Shown here in pieces: positions 56,629 through 64,000 of a stretch of 64,000 nucleotides of DNA. The notes beneath the pieces are model-generated. The model was not told the origin of the DNA. It ran no database searches and worked only from the letters and a program-made list of their open reading frames with translations. Position numbers and translations under genes: made by a program. This DNA is from Blastococcus sp. PRF04-17 (GTDB taxonomy: Bacteria; Actinomycetota; Actinomycetes; Mycobacteriales; Geodermatophilaceae). Location: contig NZ_CP095412.1 in NCBI RefSeq assembly GCF_023016265.1, positions 3,224,001 to 3,288,000 of the forward strand. Direction: 5' to 3'. The stretch's first letter is position 1. Every line of letters begins with the position of its first letter.

Positions 56629-58002
56629 CCCGGCAGTCTCCAGTCGGGTGGATCGGCCGGGTGCAGGGCGGGGTCGTCGGCGGCCAGCGTGCGCACCGGC
56701 CCCGGTGCCGTCAGCGGACCCTCGAACCGCACCGTCACCCGGCCCAGTCCGCGCCCCCCACACCCAGCCGGGGCCGTGCTCGTCGTGGCGCACGTCCTGG
56801 CCGGGCCACCAGCGGCGTTCCACGGGCAACTGCTCGTCGCGCACCTGGGCGGCCGTCACCGGGGTGTCGTCGTCCGCCGGTTCGTCGTCCTCGGCGAACA
56901 GGTCACCCTGCGCGTACACCGACAGACCCGAGACCCCGACGCCCAGCAGCCGCAGCCCGCCGGCGGTGCCGGCGTCGGCCAGCAGTCGGCGTGCGGTGGT
57001 GGCGATCTGCCGGGGGTCGTCGGTCGGCTGGGTGAGCGTCTGCGACCGGGTCAGCGTGGTGAAGTCGTAGCGGCGCAGCTTCAGGGTGACCGTCCGACCG
57101 GAATGGGCAGCCGAGCGCAGCCTCCTGCTCACCCGCGCCGCCATCGAGTCGATCTCCCGCCCCAGCACCTCCAGGTCGGTGAGGTCGCGTTCGAAGGTCT
57201 CCTCGTGGGAGACCGACTTGACCTCGCGGTCGGGGACGACGGCGCGCTCGTCCACCGCCCGTGCCAGCGCGTACAGCCCGGCGCCGTGCGCCTTGCCGGC
57301 CAGCGCGACCAGATCGGTCAGCGACTTCGTGGCCAGGTCACCCACGGTCTTCACGCCGACCTGGTGCAGCCGCCCGGCGGTGGCGGGCCCGACACCCCCG
57401 AGCCGGGTCACCGGGAGGGGGTGCAGGACGTCGAGCTCCTGCCCCGGCGGGACGACGACCAGCCCGTCGGGCTTCTGCAGGTCCGAACCGATCTTCGCCA
57501 TGAGCTTCGACGTGCCGATGCCGACCGAACCCGTGACGCCGCCGGTCGCCTCGGCGATGCGGTGCTTCAGGCGCCGGGCGAGCTCGGTGACCCCGTCCAC
57601 GGACAGGTCGTGCCCGTCGCCGGCACCCAGGTCGACGTAGGCCTCGTCGAGGGAGGCGGGCTCCACGAGCGGGGAGAGTTCCCGCAGCAGGCCCATGACG
57701 ACGTCGGAGGTCTGCCGGTAGGCGGCGAACCGGCCGCCGAGGAACGCGGTCCCGGGCGGGCAGCGACGCCGGGCCTCCGCGGTGGACATCGCCGACCGGG
57801 CGCCGAACGCACGGGCCTCGTAGGACGCCGTGGCGACGACGCCGCGACCGCCCACCCCGCCGACCACCACCGGTCGGCCGCGCAGCGACGGCTTGTCGCG
57901 CTGCTCCACCGCCGCGAAGAACGCGTCGAGATCGAGGTGCAGGATGCTCGGCTCGCGCCGCACGCCGCACCTCGCTCTCGCCGCAGGGGTCCTACTCGCC
58001 AC
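56625..58002 (-). CDS. dinB: DNA polymerase IV (Y family), apparent frameshift
   Basis: Translesion polymerase. SILHLDLDAFFAAVEQRDKPSLRGRPVVVGG (palm metal ligands), SLDEAYVDL (catalytic Asp-Glu), SVGIGTSKLMAKIGSDLQKPDGLVVV, LGGVGPATAGRLHQVGVKTVGDLA and a little-finger domain to FTTLTRSQTL. The tail GWVWG is followed in the sequence by a false frame; removing one G from the six-base run at 56754-56759 gives RGLGRVTVRFEGPL and a TGA at 56625, restoring about 458 aa. GTG 58002 is used; 57963 is the alternative. Confidence 0.9.
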
Positions 58003-58048
58003 ATGGCCCGTTCCCGACCCGCCATTGTGAGCCCTAGGGTTCCGGCGC

Positions 58049-58669
58049 ATGAGCGTGATGGCGCAGGCACGGGCCGAGCGCGAGGAGCTGCTGGACCTGC
58101 TGGAGCGGTTGGAGCCCGAGCAGTGGCGTGCGCCGTCGCTGTGCGCGGGCTGGACCGTCCACGACGTCGTCGCGCACGTGCTGAGCTACGACGAGCTCGG
58201 CCCGCGGCAGCTGGCGTCGCGCTTCGCGAGCGGCCTCTTCCTGGTGGACCGGATCAACGCCCTGGGCCTGCGCGACTACGCCCGGCGCACCCCCGCCGAG
58301 CTGGTCGACCTGCTGCGTGACCACCTGACGCCCGCCGGGCTCACGGCCGGCCTGGGCGGGGCCATCGCGCTGACCGACGGGCTCATCCACCAGCAGGACA
58401 TCCGGCGGCCGGTGGGGAAGCCGCGGCAGATCCCGGCCGACCGGCTGGTGCCCGCCCTGCGCACCGCGCTGTTCGGGCCGGTCCTGCGGGGCGCGGTCCG
58501 GGTCCGCGACGTCCGGCTGGTCGCCACGGACATCGACTGGACCTTCGGCCGGGGACCGGAGGTCACCGGGACGGCGGAGGCGCTGCTGATGGCCGTCGCC
58601 GGCCGCCGCGCCGTCGCCGACGAGCTGTCCGGTCCCGGCAGGGACCGAGTGGTCCGCCGGCTCGGCTGA
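58049..58669 (+). CDS. Maleylpyruvate isomerase-type mycothiol-dependent protein (DinB/MDMPI fold)
   Basis: 206 aa with the family start REELLDLLERLEPEQWRAPSLCAGWTVHDVVAHVLSYDELG (metal-binding His in HDVVAH) and a central LIHQQDIRRPVGKPRQIP with the other His. Such proteins use or detoxify through mycothiol, or have unknown S-transferase roles. The ATG is about 15 bp after TAGGGT, a possible -10. Divergent from dinB. Confidence 0.85.
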   Translation: MSVMAQARAEREELLDLLERLEPEQWRAPSLCAGWTVHDVVAHVLSYDELGPRQLASRFASGLFLVDRINALGLRDYARRTPAELVDLLRDHLTPAGLTAGLGGAIALTDGLIHQQDIRRPVGKPRQIPADRLVPALRTALFGPVLRGAVRVRDVRLVATDIDWTFGRGPEVTGTAEALLMAVAGRRAVADELSGPGRDRVVRRLG

Positions 58670-58771
58670 GGCCGCCGGCTCGGCGGTCCACCGGGTGGGG
58701 GACTTCCTTGCCGCGCTCGTGCCGGAACTGGAATCGTGCGGACACCAGGATCGACGGGGAGGACGCACGCA

Positions 58772-59335
58772 GTGGCAACGGTCTTCCTCGTGCTCGGCGC
58801 GGTGGGGCTCGTCGTCCTCCTGGCCTCGCTCTTCGTCGGCGAACTGGGCGAACTCGGCATCGGCGACGTCGACGCGGACGGATGGTTCTCCGTCCCGGTG
58901 CTGGCCGCGGGGCTGGGCGGGGTGGGCTTCGGTGGCGCCGCGGCCGTGAGCGTGCTGCCCGAGGCACTCCCGGAGGCGATCTCGGTGCTGGCGGTCCTCG
59001 TCGGCGTGGCGGTCGCCGTCCCGCTGGCCTGGGGTGCCGTGCGCCTCACGCGCGCACTCGAGGACATGCCCACGTCCGAGACGCTGACCCGCCACCACCT
59101 CGTGGGCGCGCAGGGCGTCGTCCTGTCCGCGATCCCGTCCGGCGGGTTCGGCGAGGTCCGGCTGTCCCTCGCCGGACAGCACCTCAAGTTCTCGGCGCGC
59201 AGCCACGAGCCGCTCCGCGCCGGTACGCCGGTGTACGTGGTCGACGCGCTCAGCGACACCGCGGTCGAGGTCGTCTCCACCGCCCCCGATCCCCTGCCCG
59301 ATTCCCTGCCCGAGCCCGGAGGCACCTCCCCATGA
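58772..59335 (+). CDS. NfeD-like membrane protein
   Basis: 187 aa: three hydrophobic segments (TVFLVLGAVGLVVLLASLFVG; VPVLAAGLGGVGFGGAAAV; SVLAVLVGVAVAVPLAWGAV) followed by an OB-like C-terminal domain (LVGAQGVVLSAIPSGGFGEVRLS.., SHEPLRAGTPVYVVDAL). NfeD proteins pair with flotillins, as here. GTG 58772 has GGGGAGG upstream. The stop overlaps the flotillin ATG. Confidence 0.88.
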   Translation: MATVFLVLGAVGLVVLLASLFVGELGELGIGDVDADGWFSVPVLAAGLGGVGFGGAAAVSVLPEALPEAISVLAVLVGVAVAVPLAWGAVRLTRALEDMPTSETLTRHHLVGAQGVVLSAIPSGGFGEVRLSLAGQHLKFSARSHEPLRAGTPVYVVDALSDTAVEVVSTAPDPLPDSLPEPGGTSP

Positions 59336-60867
59336 CCCTGCTGTACGCGATCGGCGGCATCGCCGCGCTGATGATCCTGCTGGTCCTGCTGATCCTGTCC
59401 CGGATCAAGGTGGCCGGCCCGAACCAGGCGTTCCTGGTCACGGGACGGCAGGGTCGCCAGGTGACCGACTCCTCCGGCGTGGTGTCCCGGGACAGCTCGG
59501 GCCAGAAGGTGGTCATGGGCGCGAGCGTCTTCGTACTGCCCGTCGTCCAGAAGCTGCACACGATGGACCTCTCCAGCCGCCGGATCCCGGTCGGCATCCG
59601 CGGCGCGGTCTCCAAGCAGGGCGTGAAGTGCGACCTCGAGGGCGTGGCGATCGTCAAGGTGGGCGGCACGGAGAGCTCGATCCGCGCTGCGGCCCAGCGC
59701 TTCCTCAACCAGCAGCAGGGCATCGACACGTTCACGTCGGAGGTGCTCGCCGGTGCGCTCCGCTCGATCGTCGGCCGGCTGACGATCGAGGAGATCATCC
59801 GCGACCGCGCCGCGTTCGCCTCGGCCGTCGCCGAGGAGGCGGAGTCCTCCCTCACCGGTCAGGGCCTGGTCCTCGACACCTTCCAGCTGCAGGACATCCA
59901 GGCGGAGGGCTCCTACCTCGCCGACCTCGGACGACCCGAGGCGGCGCGGGTGCTCAAGGAGGCCAGCATCGCCGAGGCCCGGGCACGTCAGGCCGCTCAG
60001 CAGGAGCAGCTCCTCGCCGACGAGGCGATCGCGGTGGCGCAGCGCCAGCTCGCGCTCCGGCAGGCCGAGATCACCGCCGAGACCGACGCCGCCAAGGCGC
60101 GGGCGGCGGCCTCCGGCCCGCTGGCCCAGGCGGCGCAGGACCAGGCGATCCTCGCCGAGCAGGAGAAGGTGGCCGTCCGCACCGCGGCCCTGACCGAGCG
60201 GCAGCTCGACACCAAGGTCCGACGGCCCGCCGACGCCGAGCGGTACCGCGTGGAGCAGGAGGCGGAGGGCCGGAAGAACTCCGCGATCCTCACCGCGGAG
60301 GCGCAGCGGCAGGCGACGATCGCCGCGGCGCAGGCGGCAGCGGAGCAGGCGAAGCTCTCCGGTGAGGGCGAGCGGGCCCGCCGGTCGGCGCTCGCGGAGG
60401 CCGAGGCCATCGAGGGTGCCAAGCGCGGTGAGGCGGAGAGGCTGCGCCGTCAGGCCATCGCCGACGCCGTCGAGCGGGAGGGTGCGGCCGAGGCGGCGGC
60501 GATCCTGGCCCGGGGTCAGGCGGAGGCCGAGGCGCTGGACGCCCGCTCCGACGCGTTCGCCAAGTACGGCGAGGCGGCCATCCTGGAGATGCTGGTCAAG
60601 GTGCTGCCCGACGTGGTCGGCGCCGCCGCCGCGCCGCTGTCGAGCGTGGACAAGATGACCGTCATCTCCTCCGACGGGGCCGGCTCCCTCGGCAAGTCCG
60701 TCGCCGCCAATGTCGCCCAGGGCCTGCAGCTCTCCGGCGACCTCACCGGGATCGACGTCCACGCCCTGCTGCGCCGGCTCAGCGGCTCGACGGGCGACGG
60801 GGCCGTCACGCGGGTGCCCGTCTCAGCGGACGGCGACGGTCCGGCTGGCGACGGGAAGCCGGCCTGA
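59332..60867 (+). CDS. Flotillin-like SPFH-domain protein
   Basis: 511 aa: one N-terminal membrane segment (LLYAIGGIAALMILLVLLILS), the SPFH/Band 7 domain (GPNQAFLVTGRQG, LEGVAIVKVGGTESSIRAAAQRFL, LTIEEIIRDRAAF), a long Ala/Glu/Arg-rich coiled coil (about 210-410) and a C-terminal region. Flotillins organise membrane microdomains. Coupled to NfeD (ATGA). Confidence 0.92.
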   Translation: MTLLYAIGGIAALMILLVLLILSRIKVAGPNQAFLVTGRQGRQVTDSSGVVSRDSSGQKVVMGASVFVLPVVQKLHTMDLSSRRIPVGIRGAVSKQGVKCDLEGVAIVKVGGTESSIRAAAQRFLNQQQGIDTFTSEVLAGALRSIVGRLTIEEIIRDRAAFASAVAEEAESSLTGQGLVLDTFQLQDIQAEGSYLADLGRPEAARVLKEASIAEARARQAAQQEQLLADEAIAVAQRQLALRQAEITAETDAAKARAAASGPLAQAAQDQAILAEQEKVAVRTAALTERQLDTKVRRPADAERYRVEQEAEGRKNSAILTAEAQRQATIAAAQAAAEQAKLSGEGERARRSALAEAEAIEGAKRGEAERLRRQAIADAVEREGAAEAAAILARGQAEAEALDARSDAFAKYGEAAILEMLVKVLPDVVGAAAAPLSSVDKMTVISSDGAGSLGKSVAANVAQGLQLSGDLTGIDVHALLRRLSGSTGDGAVTRVPVSADGDGPAGDGKPA

Positions 60868-60881
60868 CGCCCAGGCCCTGG

Positions 60882-60938
60882 TCAGGGCTCCTCGGTCAGC
60901 TCAGGGCTCCTCGGTCAGCTCAGGCCTCCCCGGTCAGC
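60882..60938 (-). repeat. Three tandem 19-bp repeats at the 3' end of the helicase gene
   Basis: TCAGGGCTCCTCGGTCAGC twice (60882-60900, 60901-60919) and a third version TCAGGCCTCCCCGGTCAGC (60920-60938) that encodes the end of the helicase gene. Each unit reads LTxE..stop on the minus strand. Confidence 0.85.
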
Positions 60939-62650
60939 GCCGCGGCCGGCAGCCAGTCCGCTCCCAGCAGCTCGGCGATCTCCTGCAGCGAGGACGTGTC
61001 GGCGCCGGCGGCCGATCCGCTGACCGCCAGCCGCTCGACCATGACGCGGGCGATCTGCTCCTCGACGGTGTCCTCGGCGAAGGCGATCCGCCACGGTGAG
61101 GTGCGGCCGTCGCGGTGCGTCCGGCCGGTGACCTGCCGAGCCTGGATGCCGGAGAACCGCGGCTGGTGGAACAGCCCGACGCGGGGGTTCTCCGTGGCGG
61201 ACCGCCCGTCGGGCAGCAGTTCGCCGGCGTGCAGGCTGATCGAGGCGGTGACGGAGAAGACGCAGACCATCGCCTCGCCACGCTGGAACCGCAGTCGTTC
61301 GCCCTCCACGTCGAACCTGTCCCGTCCGTAGATGCCCGCGACGGTGACGCCCGCGTCGAGCAGCGCCTCCCGGATCGGGTCGGCGGCGGTCTCGACGAAC
61401 TCGACCGACACCGCCACCTGGCGCTCTGCCTCCACCTGGGCCCTGACCCAGTCGACGGTGGCCTGCACTCGGATCAGCCCGGCCTTCTGCCGGAACCGCA
61501 GCAGGGCGGCGCGGCCGCGGGCGCTCTGCCGACCCCGCCGGGCCAGCTGCATCTCGGCTCGGAACTCCGACCACTCCGACTCGTAGGCGGACCGCTCCGC
61601 CGGGGTCAGCGCGACCGGGGTTCCGGTGACCGACACCGGGCCCCACGGTGCCGGTCGGTGCAGCGTCGCAGGCGGGTCGGTGTCGGCCAGCCAGCCCTGC
61701 AGGCGGGCGAGGTCGCTGCGCCGGGCGTCGGTGTCCTCGGTCCACTGCCAGCCGTAGCGGCCACGTTCCACGTGGAACCCGTGCGCGGCGAGCCGGCTCG
61801 GCAGGTCGGCCCACTCGCGGACCGACTCGCCGTGCCGGGCAGCGAACTCGGGCGCCAGGTAGGGCAGCTCCAGGGGCGTGTGCGCGGGCGTCGCGGTCGC
61901 CGCCAGCACGTACGGGACGTCCGTGACCCGGGCGGCGCCGGACACGGCCTTCCAGTGCTTCCAGCGCTGGGTGGTCGTGTGCCGGACCATGTGCGTCTCG
62001 TCGGCGACCACCACGTCGAAGCGCAGCTTCGAGACCTTGGCCAGCCGGTCCCAGGTGGTGACGCACCAGCGGAGCCCGCCGTCGCCGAACCCGGCGATGG
62101 ACCGCGCCCAGTGCGGGATGGTGATGGCGGCCGGCCGGTCGGCGATCACCAGCACGGTGCGCACGTCGCGCTGCTCCGCCACCGCCTTGACCGCGAGGAT
62201 GGCGGTGCCGGTCTTGCCCACGCCGGGGTCGTCGCCGAGCAGGAAGACCCGGCCGCCCGCGGCGGCGTGCGCGGCCACCACGTCGGCACCGTCGCACTGC
62301 TGGTCGCGCGGGGTGAGGGGACGGGCCAGGGGGATCGGCCGCGGCTTCTCGTTGAGCTCGTCCTCGAGGAACCGCTCGAACGTGTACGGCGGCGGGTCGT
62401 AGGGCGCGAGCTCGGGCGGGAGCTCGGCACCGACCCACACGTGCGCCTGCAGCCCTGGATGCCACACCGCCCCCGGCGCCGACGCACGGAACGGCACGGC
62501 CAGCACCCACACCCGCTCCCCGGGACCCGCGGTGGGCAGCGGCGGGGCCGTCTTCTTCGACCGGGTGGGCGTCGTGGCGCGCTTGCCGGTCGTCCTGCGG
62601 GTGGTGGTCGTGCTGCGGGCGGTCGTGCTCCGCCGCCGTCGTCCGGGCAT
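60920..62650 (-). CDS. SF2/SNF2-like DNA helicase, phage-type
   Basis: 576 aa. After a basic Thr/Arg-rich tail (1-32) come VFLLGDDPGVGKTGTAILAVKAV (Walker A), the DETH box in FDVVVADETHMVRHTTTQRW (Walker B), YVLAATATPAHTP (motif III), and helicase C motifs (FHQPRFSGIQARQVTGRTHRDGRTSPWRIAFAEDTVEEQI). The compact architecture recalls helicases in actinophage genomes; no phage genes flank it. Role unknown. A parS copy lies inside. ATG 62650 follows GGGGAGACC. Confidence 0.85.
   Translation of the reverse strand: MPGRRRRSTTARSTTTTRRTTGKRATTPTRSKKTAPPLPTAGPGERVWVLAVPFRASAPGAVWHPGLQAHVWVGAELPPELAPYDPPPYTFERFLEDELNEKPRPIPLARPLTPRDQQCDGADVVAAHAAAGGRVFLLGDDPGVGKTGTAILAVKAVAEQRDVRTVLVIADRPAAITIPHWARSIAGFGDGGLRWCVTTWDRLAKVSKLRFDVVVADETHMVRHTTTQRWKHWKAVSGAARVTDVPYVLAATATPAHTPLELPYLAPEFAARHGESVREWADLPSRLAAHGFHVERGRYGWQWTEDTDARRSDLARLQGWLADTDPPATLHRPAPWGPVSVTGTPVALTPAERSAYESEWSEFRAEMQLARRGRQSARGRAALLRFRQKAGLIRVQATVDWVRAQVEAERQVAVSVEFVETAADPIREALLDAGVTVAGIYGRDRFDVEGERLRFQRGEAMVCVFSVTASISLHAGELLPDGRSATENPRVGLFHQPRFSGIQARQVTGRTHRDGRTSPWRIAFAEDTVEEQIARVMVERLAVSGSAAGADTSSLQEIAELLGADWLPAAALTGEA
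61765..61778. promoter_or_regulatory. parS: parS site 5 (inside helicase gene)
   Basis: GTTCCACGTGGAAC, identical to sites at 391, 12211 and 26935, encoding part of GFHVERGR on the minus strand. Confidence 0.75.
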
Positions 62651-62716
62651 GGGGTCTCCCCTCGTCCCCGGCACGGTAAGGGGCGGCACCGACGCAACGT
62701 CTGATGGAATCGCCGG

Positions 62717-63571
62717 GTGAGCGAAGACGAACGCTTGGCCTCGCGAACCCTCGGGGACGCCGGTCCGCACGTGGTCTTCGTGCACGGCCTGTTCGGCCAG
62801 GGCAAGAACTGGACGACGATCGCCAAGGGACTCGCCGACGGGCACCGGGTGACGTTGCTGGACCTGCCCAACCACGGGCACTCCCCGTGGACCGACCGGG
62901 TGGACTACCAGGACATGGCCGAGATGGTCGCCGCCGAGCTCGAGCGCCTCGGCGAGCCGGTGACGGTCGTGGGCCACTCGATGGGCGGCAAGGTGGCGAT
63001 GCAGCTGGCGCTGCGCCGGCCTGAGCTGCTGCGCGCCCTGGTCGTCGTCGACGTGGCGCCGGTGCCCTATCCGGCGACGGGTGGGCGCACCGACGACCCC
63101 GACGAGGAGGCCTCGCCCTTCGCCGAGTTCATCGCGGCCATGCGGGCGCTGGACCTCGATGCGCTGGAGACCCGCGGCGAGGCCGACGAGGCCCTGCGGG
63201 CGGCGGTGCCCAGCCGGATGGTCCGCAGCTTCCTGCTGCAGAGCCTCGTCCGCGAGGGGGTGGGCGGCCAGGACGGTGACGGGCCGAGCGGCTGGCGGTG
63301 GCGGCTGAACCTCGAGCTGCTCGAGCGGGACCTCGGCGACCTGCGCGGCTTCCCCGACCCGCCCCCGGGCGCCAGCTTCGACGGTCCGGTGCTCTGGATC
63401 GCGGGGGCGGACTCGACCTACGTGCTCGACGAGGATCGGCCGCACATGGACGCGCTCTTCCCCTCCACCCGGCTGGTCCGCATCAAGAACGCGGGCCACT
63501 GGGTGCACAGCGAGCAGCCCGAGGTCTTCCTGGAGACGCTCCGCAGGTTCCTCGACCGCGTGGAGGGATGA
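62717..63571 (+). CDS. Alpha/beta hydrolase (YbfF-like)
   Basis: 284 aa. VVFVHGLFGQGKNWTTIAKGLADGHRVTLLDLPNHGHSPW holds the oxyanion loop, VVGHSMGGKVAMQLAL the nucleophile Ser, LWIAGADSTYV an acidic loop and IKNAGHWVHSEQPEVF the catalytic His. YbfF enzymes hydrolyse esters of varied chains; substrate unknown. GTG start, divergent from the helicase gene. Confidence 0.9.
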   Translation: MSEDERLASRTLGDAGPHVVFVHGLFGQGKNWTTIAKGLADGHRVTLLDLPNHGHSPWTDRVDYQDMAEMVAAELERLGEPVTVVGHSMGGKVAMQLALRRPELLRALVVVDVAPVPYPATGGRTDDPDEEASPFAEFIAAMRALDLDALETRGEADEALRAAVPSRMVRSFLLQSLVREGVGGQDGDGPSGWRWRLNLELLERDLGDLRGFPDPPPGASFDGPVLWIAGADSTYVLDEDRPHMDALFPSTRLVRIKNAGHWVHSEQPEVFLETLRRFLDRVEG

Positions 63572-63574
63572 GCG

Positions 63575-64000
63575 TCAGTCGCGGGACCGCCGACGGAACG
63601 CCGAGACGGCCAGCGGCGCGAAGATCGCCGTGAGCACGAGCGACCAGCCGATCGACACCAGCACCGGGTGCTGCAGCGGCCAGGCGGCGTCCGGCCCGGC
63701 CGGGGGGCCGTTGCCCCACAGCTCGCGGCACGCCTGGGTGATCGCGGAGACCGGGTTCCACTCGGCGATCGCGCGCAGCCACGGCGGCATGCTCTCGGAC
63801 GGGACGAAGGTGTTGGCGACGAACGTCAGCGGGAACATCACCGTGAACATGAAGCCCTGGACCGACTCGACGGTGCGCATCAACGAGCCGACCCAGATGC
63901 CCAGCCAGATCAGCGCGAAGCCGAACAGCAGGAGCAGCGCGAACGCCAGTACGGCGTCGGTGAACCCGTTGCGGATCCGCCAGCCGATGAGCAGACCGGT
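63575..64000 (-). CDS. ABC-2 type transporter permease, C-terminal part (5' end outside window)
   Basis: The frame is open to the last base of the window; 141 residues are visible. Membrane segments LLLLFGFALIWLGIWVGSLM and SVQGFMFTVMFPLTFVANTFVP carry the DrrB-like ABC-2 pattern (NTFVPSESMPPWLRAIAEWNPVSAITQACRELWG). Such permeases export lipids, drugs or glycans. An ATP-binding partner would be expected upstream on the minus strand, outside the window. Confidence 0.88.
   Translation of the reverse strand, partial: TGLLIGWRIRNGFTDAVLAFALLLLFGFALIWLGIWVGSLMRTVESVQGFMFTVMFPLTFVANTFVPSESMPPWLRAIAEWNPVSAITQACRELWGNGPPAGPDAAWPLQHPVLVSIGWSLVLTAIFAPLAVSAFRRRSRD

Noticed and set aside
55066-58050. 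A 994-aa fusion of DNA polymerase IV and an FAD oxidase
   Set aside because: The junction between the two is out of frame for DinB; removing one G from a six-base run restores the DinB tail and a stop that overlaps the oxidase ATG, so these are two genes.

Overview
The window is a roughly 64 kb, very GC-rich chromosomal segment from an actinobacterium that spans the replication origin. Gene order (recF, gnd, dnaN, dnaA on one side of oriC; rpmH, rnpA, yidD, yidC, jag, rsmG, parA, parB, cwlM-like, trxA, trxB, murJ, DUF6049, mutT, pcnA and then ino1, padR, DUF5318, ponA, GT87, rpsF, ssb, rpsR, rplI, dnaB on the other) matches the conserved origin region of Streptomyces and Mycobacterium. A mycothiol-type protein, a DesA3-like desaturase pair and a P-loop class 3 intein fit a Geodermatophilaceae-like organism (Blastococcus, Modestobacter, Geodermatophilus), but the family is inferred from memory, not shown by a search.

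Layout. 1-4.5 kb: end of an SDR/DUF2867 gene, then a minus-strand replication/repair operon (gnd, recF, dciA, an unknown gene). 4.5-9 kb: dnaN, a putative oriC of about 750 bp with DnaA boxes, dnaA, and a second non-coding spacer before rpmH. 9-14.4 kb: RNA/membrane-insertion and segregation genes (rnpA, yidD, yidC, jag, rsmG, parA, parB) with two parS sites before parA. 14.4-28 kb: ddl, an aminotransferase, a CwlM-like amidase, thioredoxin system, and the MurJ cluster (pseudokinase, MurJ, DUF6049, Nudix), divergent from pcnA. 28-34 kb: an AbiEi/DUF559 gene, an MFS transporter, YqgE, a lipoprotein, and a PadR-ino1 operon. 34-46.7 kb: ponA, a GT87 mannosyltransferase-like gene, endonuclease IV, a secreted protein, and rpsF-ssb-rpsR-rplI followed by dnaB carrying two inteins. 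46.7-49.9 kb: an IS21-family element with a 5-bp target duplication that splits a low-GC membrane-protein gene. 50-64 kb: a desaturase/ferredoxin reductase pair with a divergent PucR regulator, a methyltransferase, an FAD oxidase, dinB, a mycothiol-type enzyme, an NfeD-flotillin pair, an SF2 helicase, a hydrolase and part of an ABC-2 permease.

About a dozen genes, including essential ones (dnaA, parB, rpsF, recF, murJ), are split by single-base shifts, mostly at short G or C runs. Base-calling errors explain this better than decay, so these loci are annotated as single intact genes with apparent frameshifts. The most notable biology is the doubly intein-split dnaB (one class 3 intein with a decayed endonuclease), a set of parS sites scattered through coding DNA, a LexA-like palindrome and DnaA boxes upstream of dnaB, calcium-binding-type repeats on the PonA tail, a pentapeptide-like insertion in the amidase, and the IS21 insertion whose removal exactly restores a reading frame.
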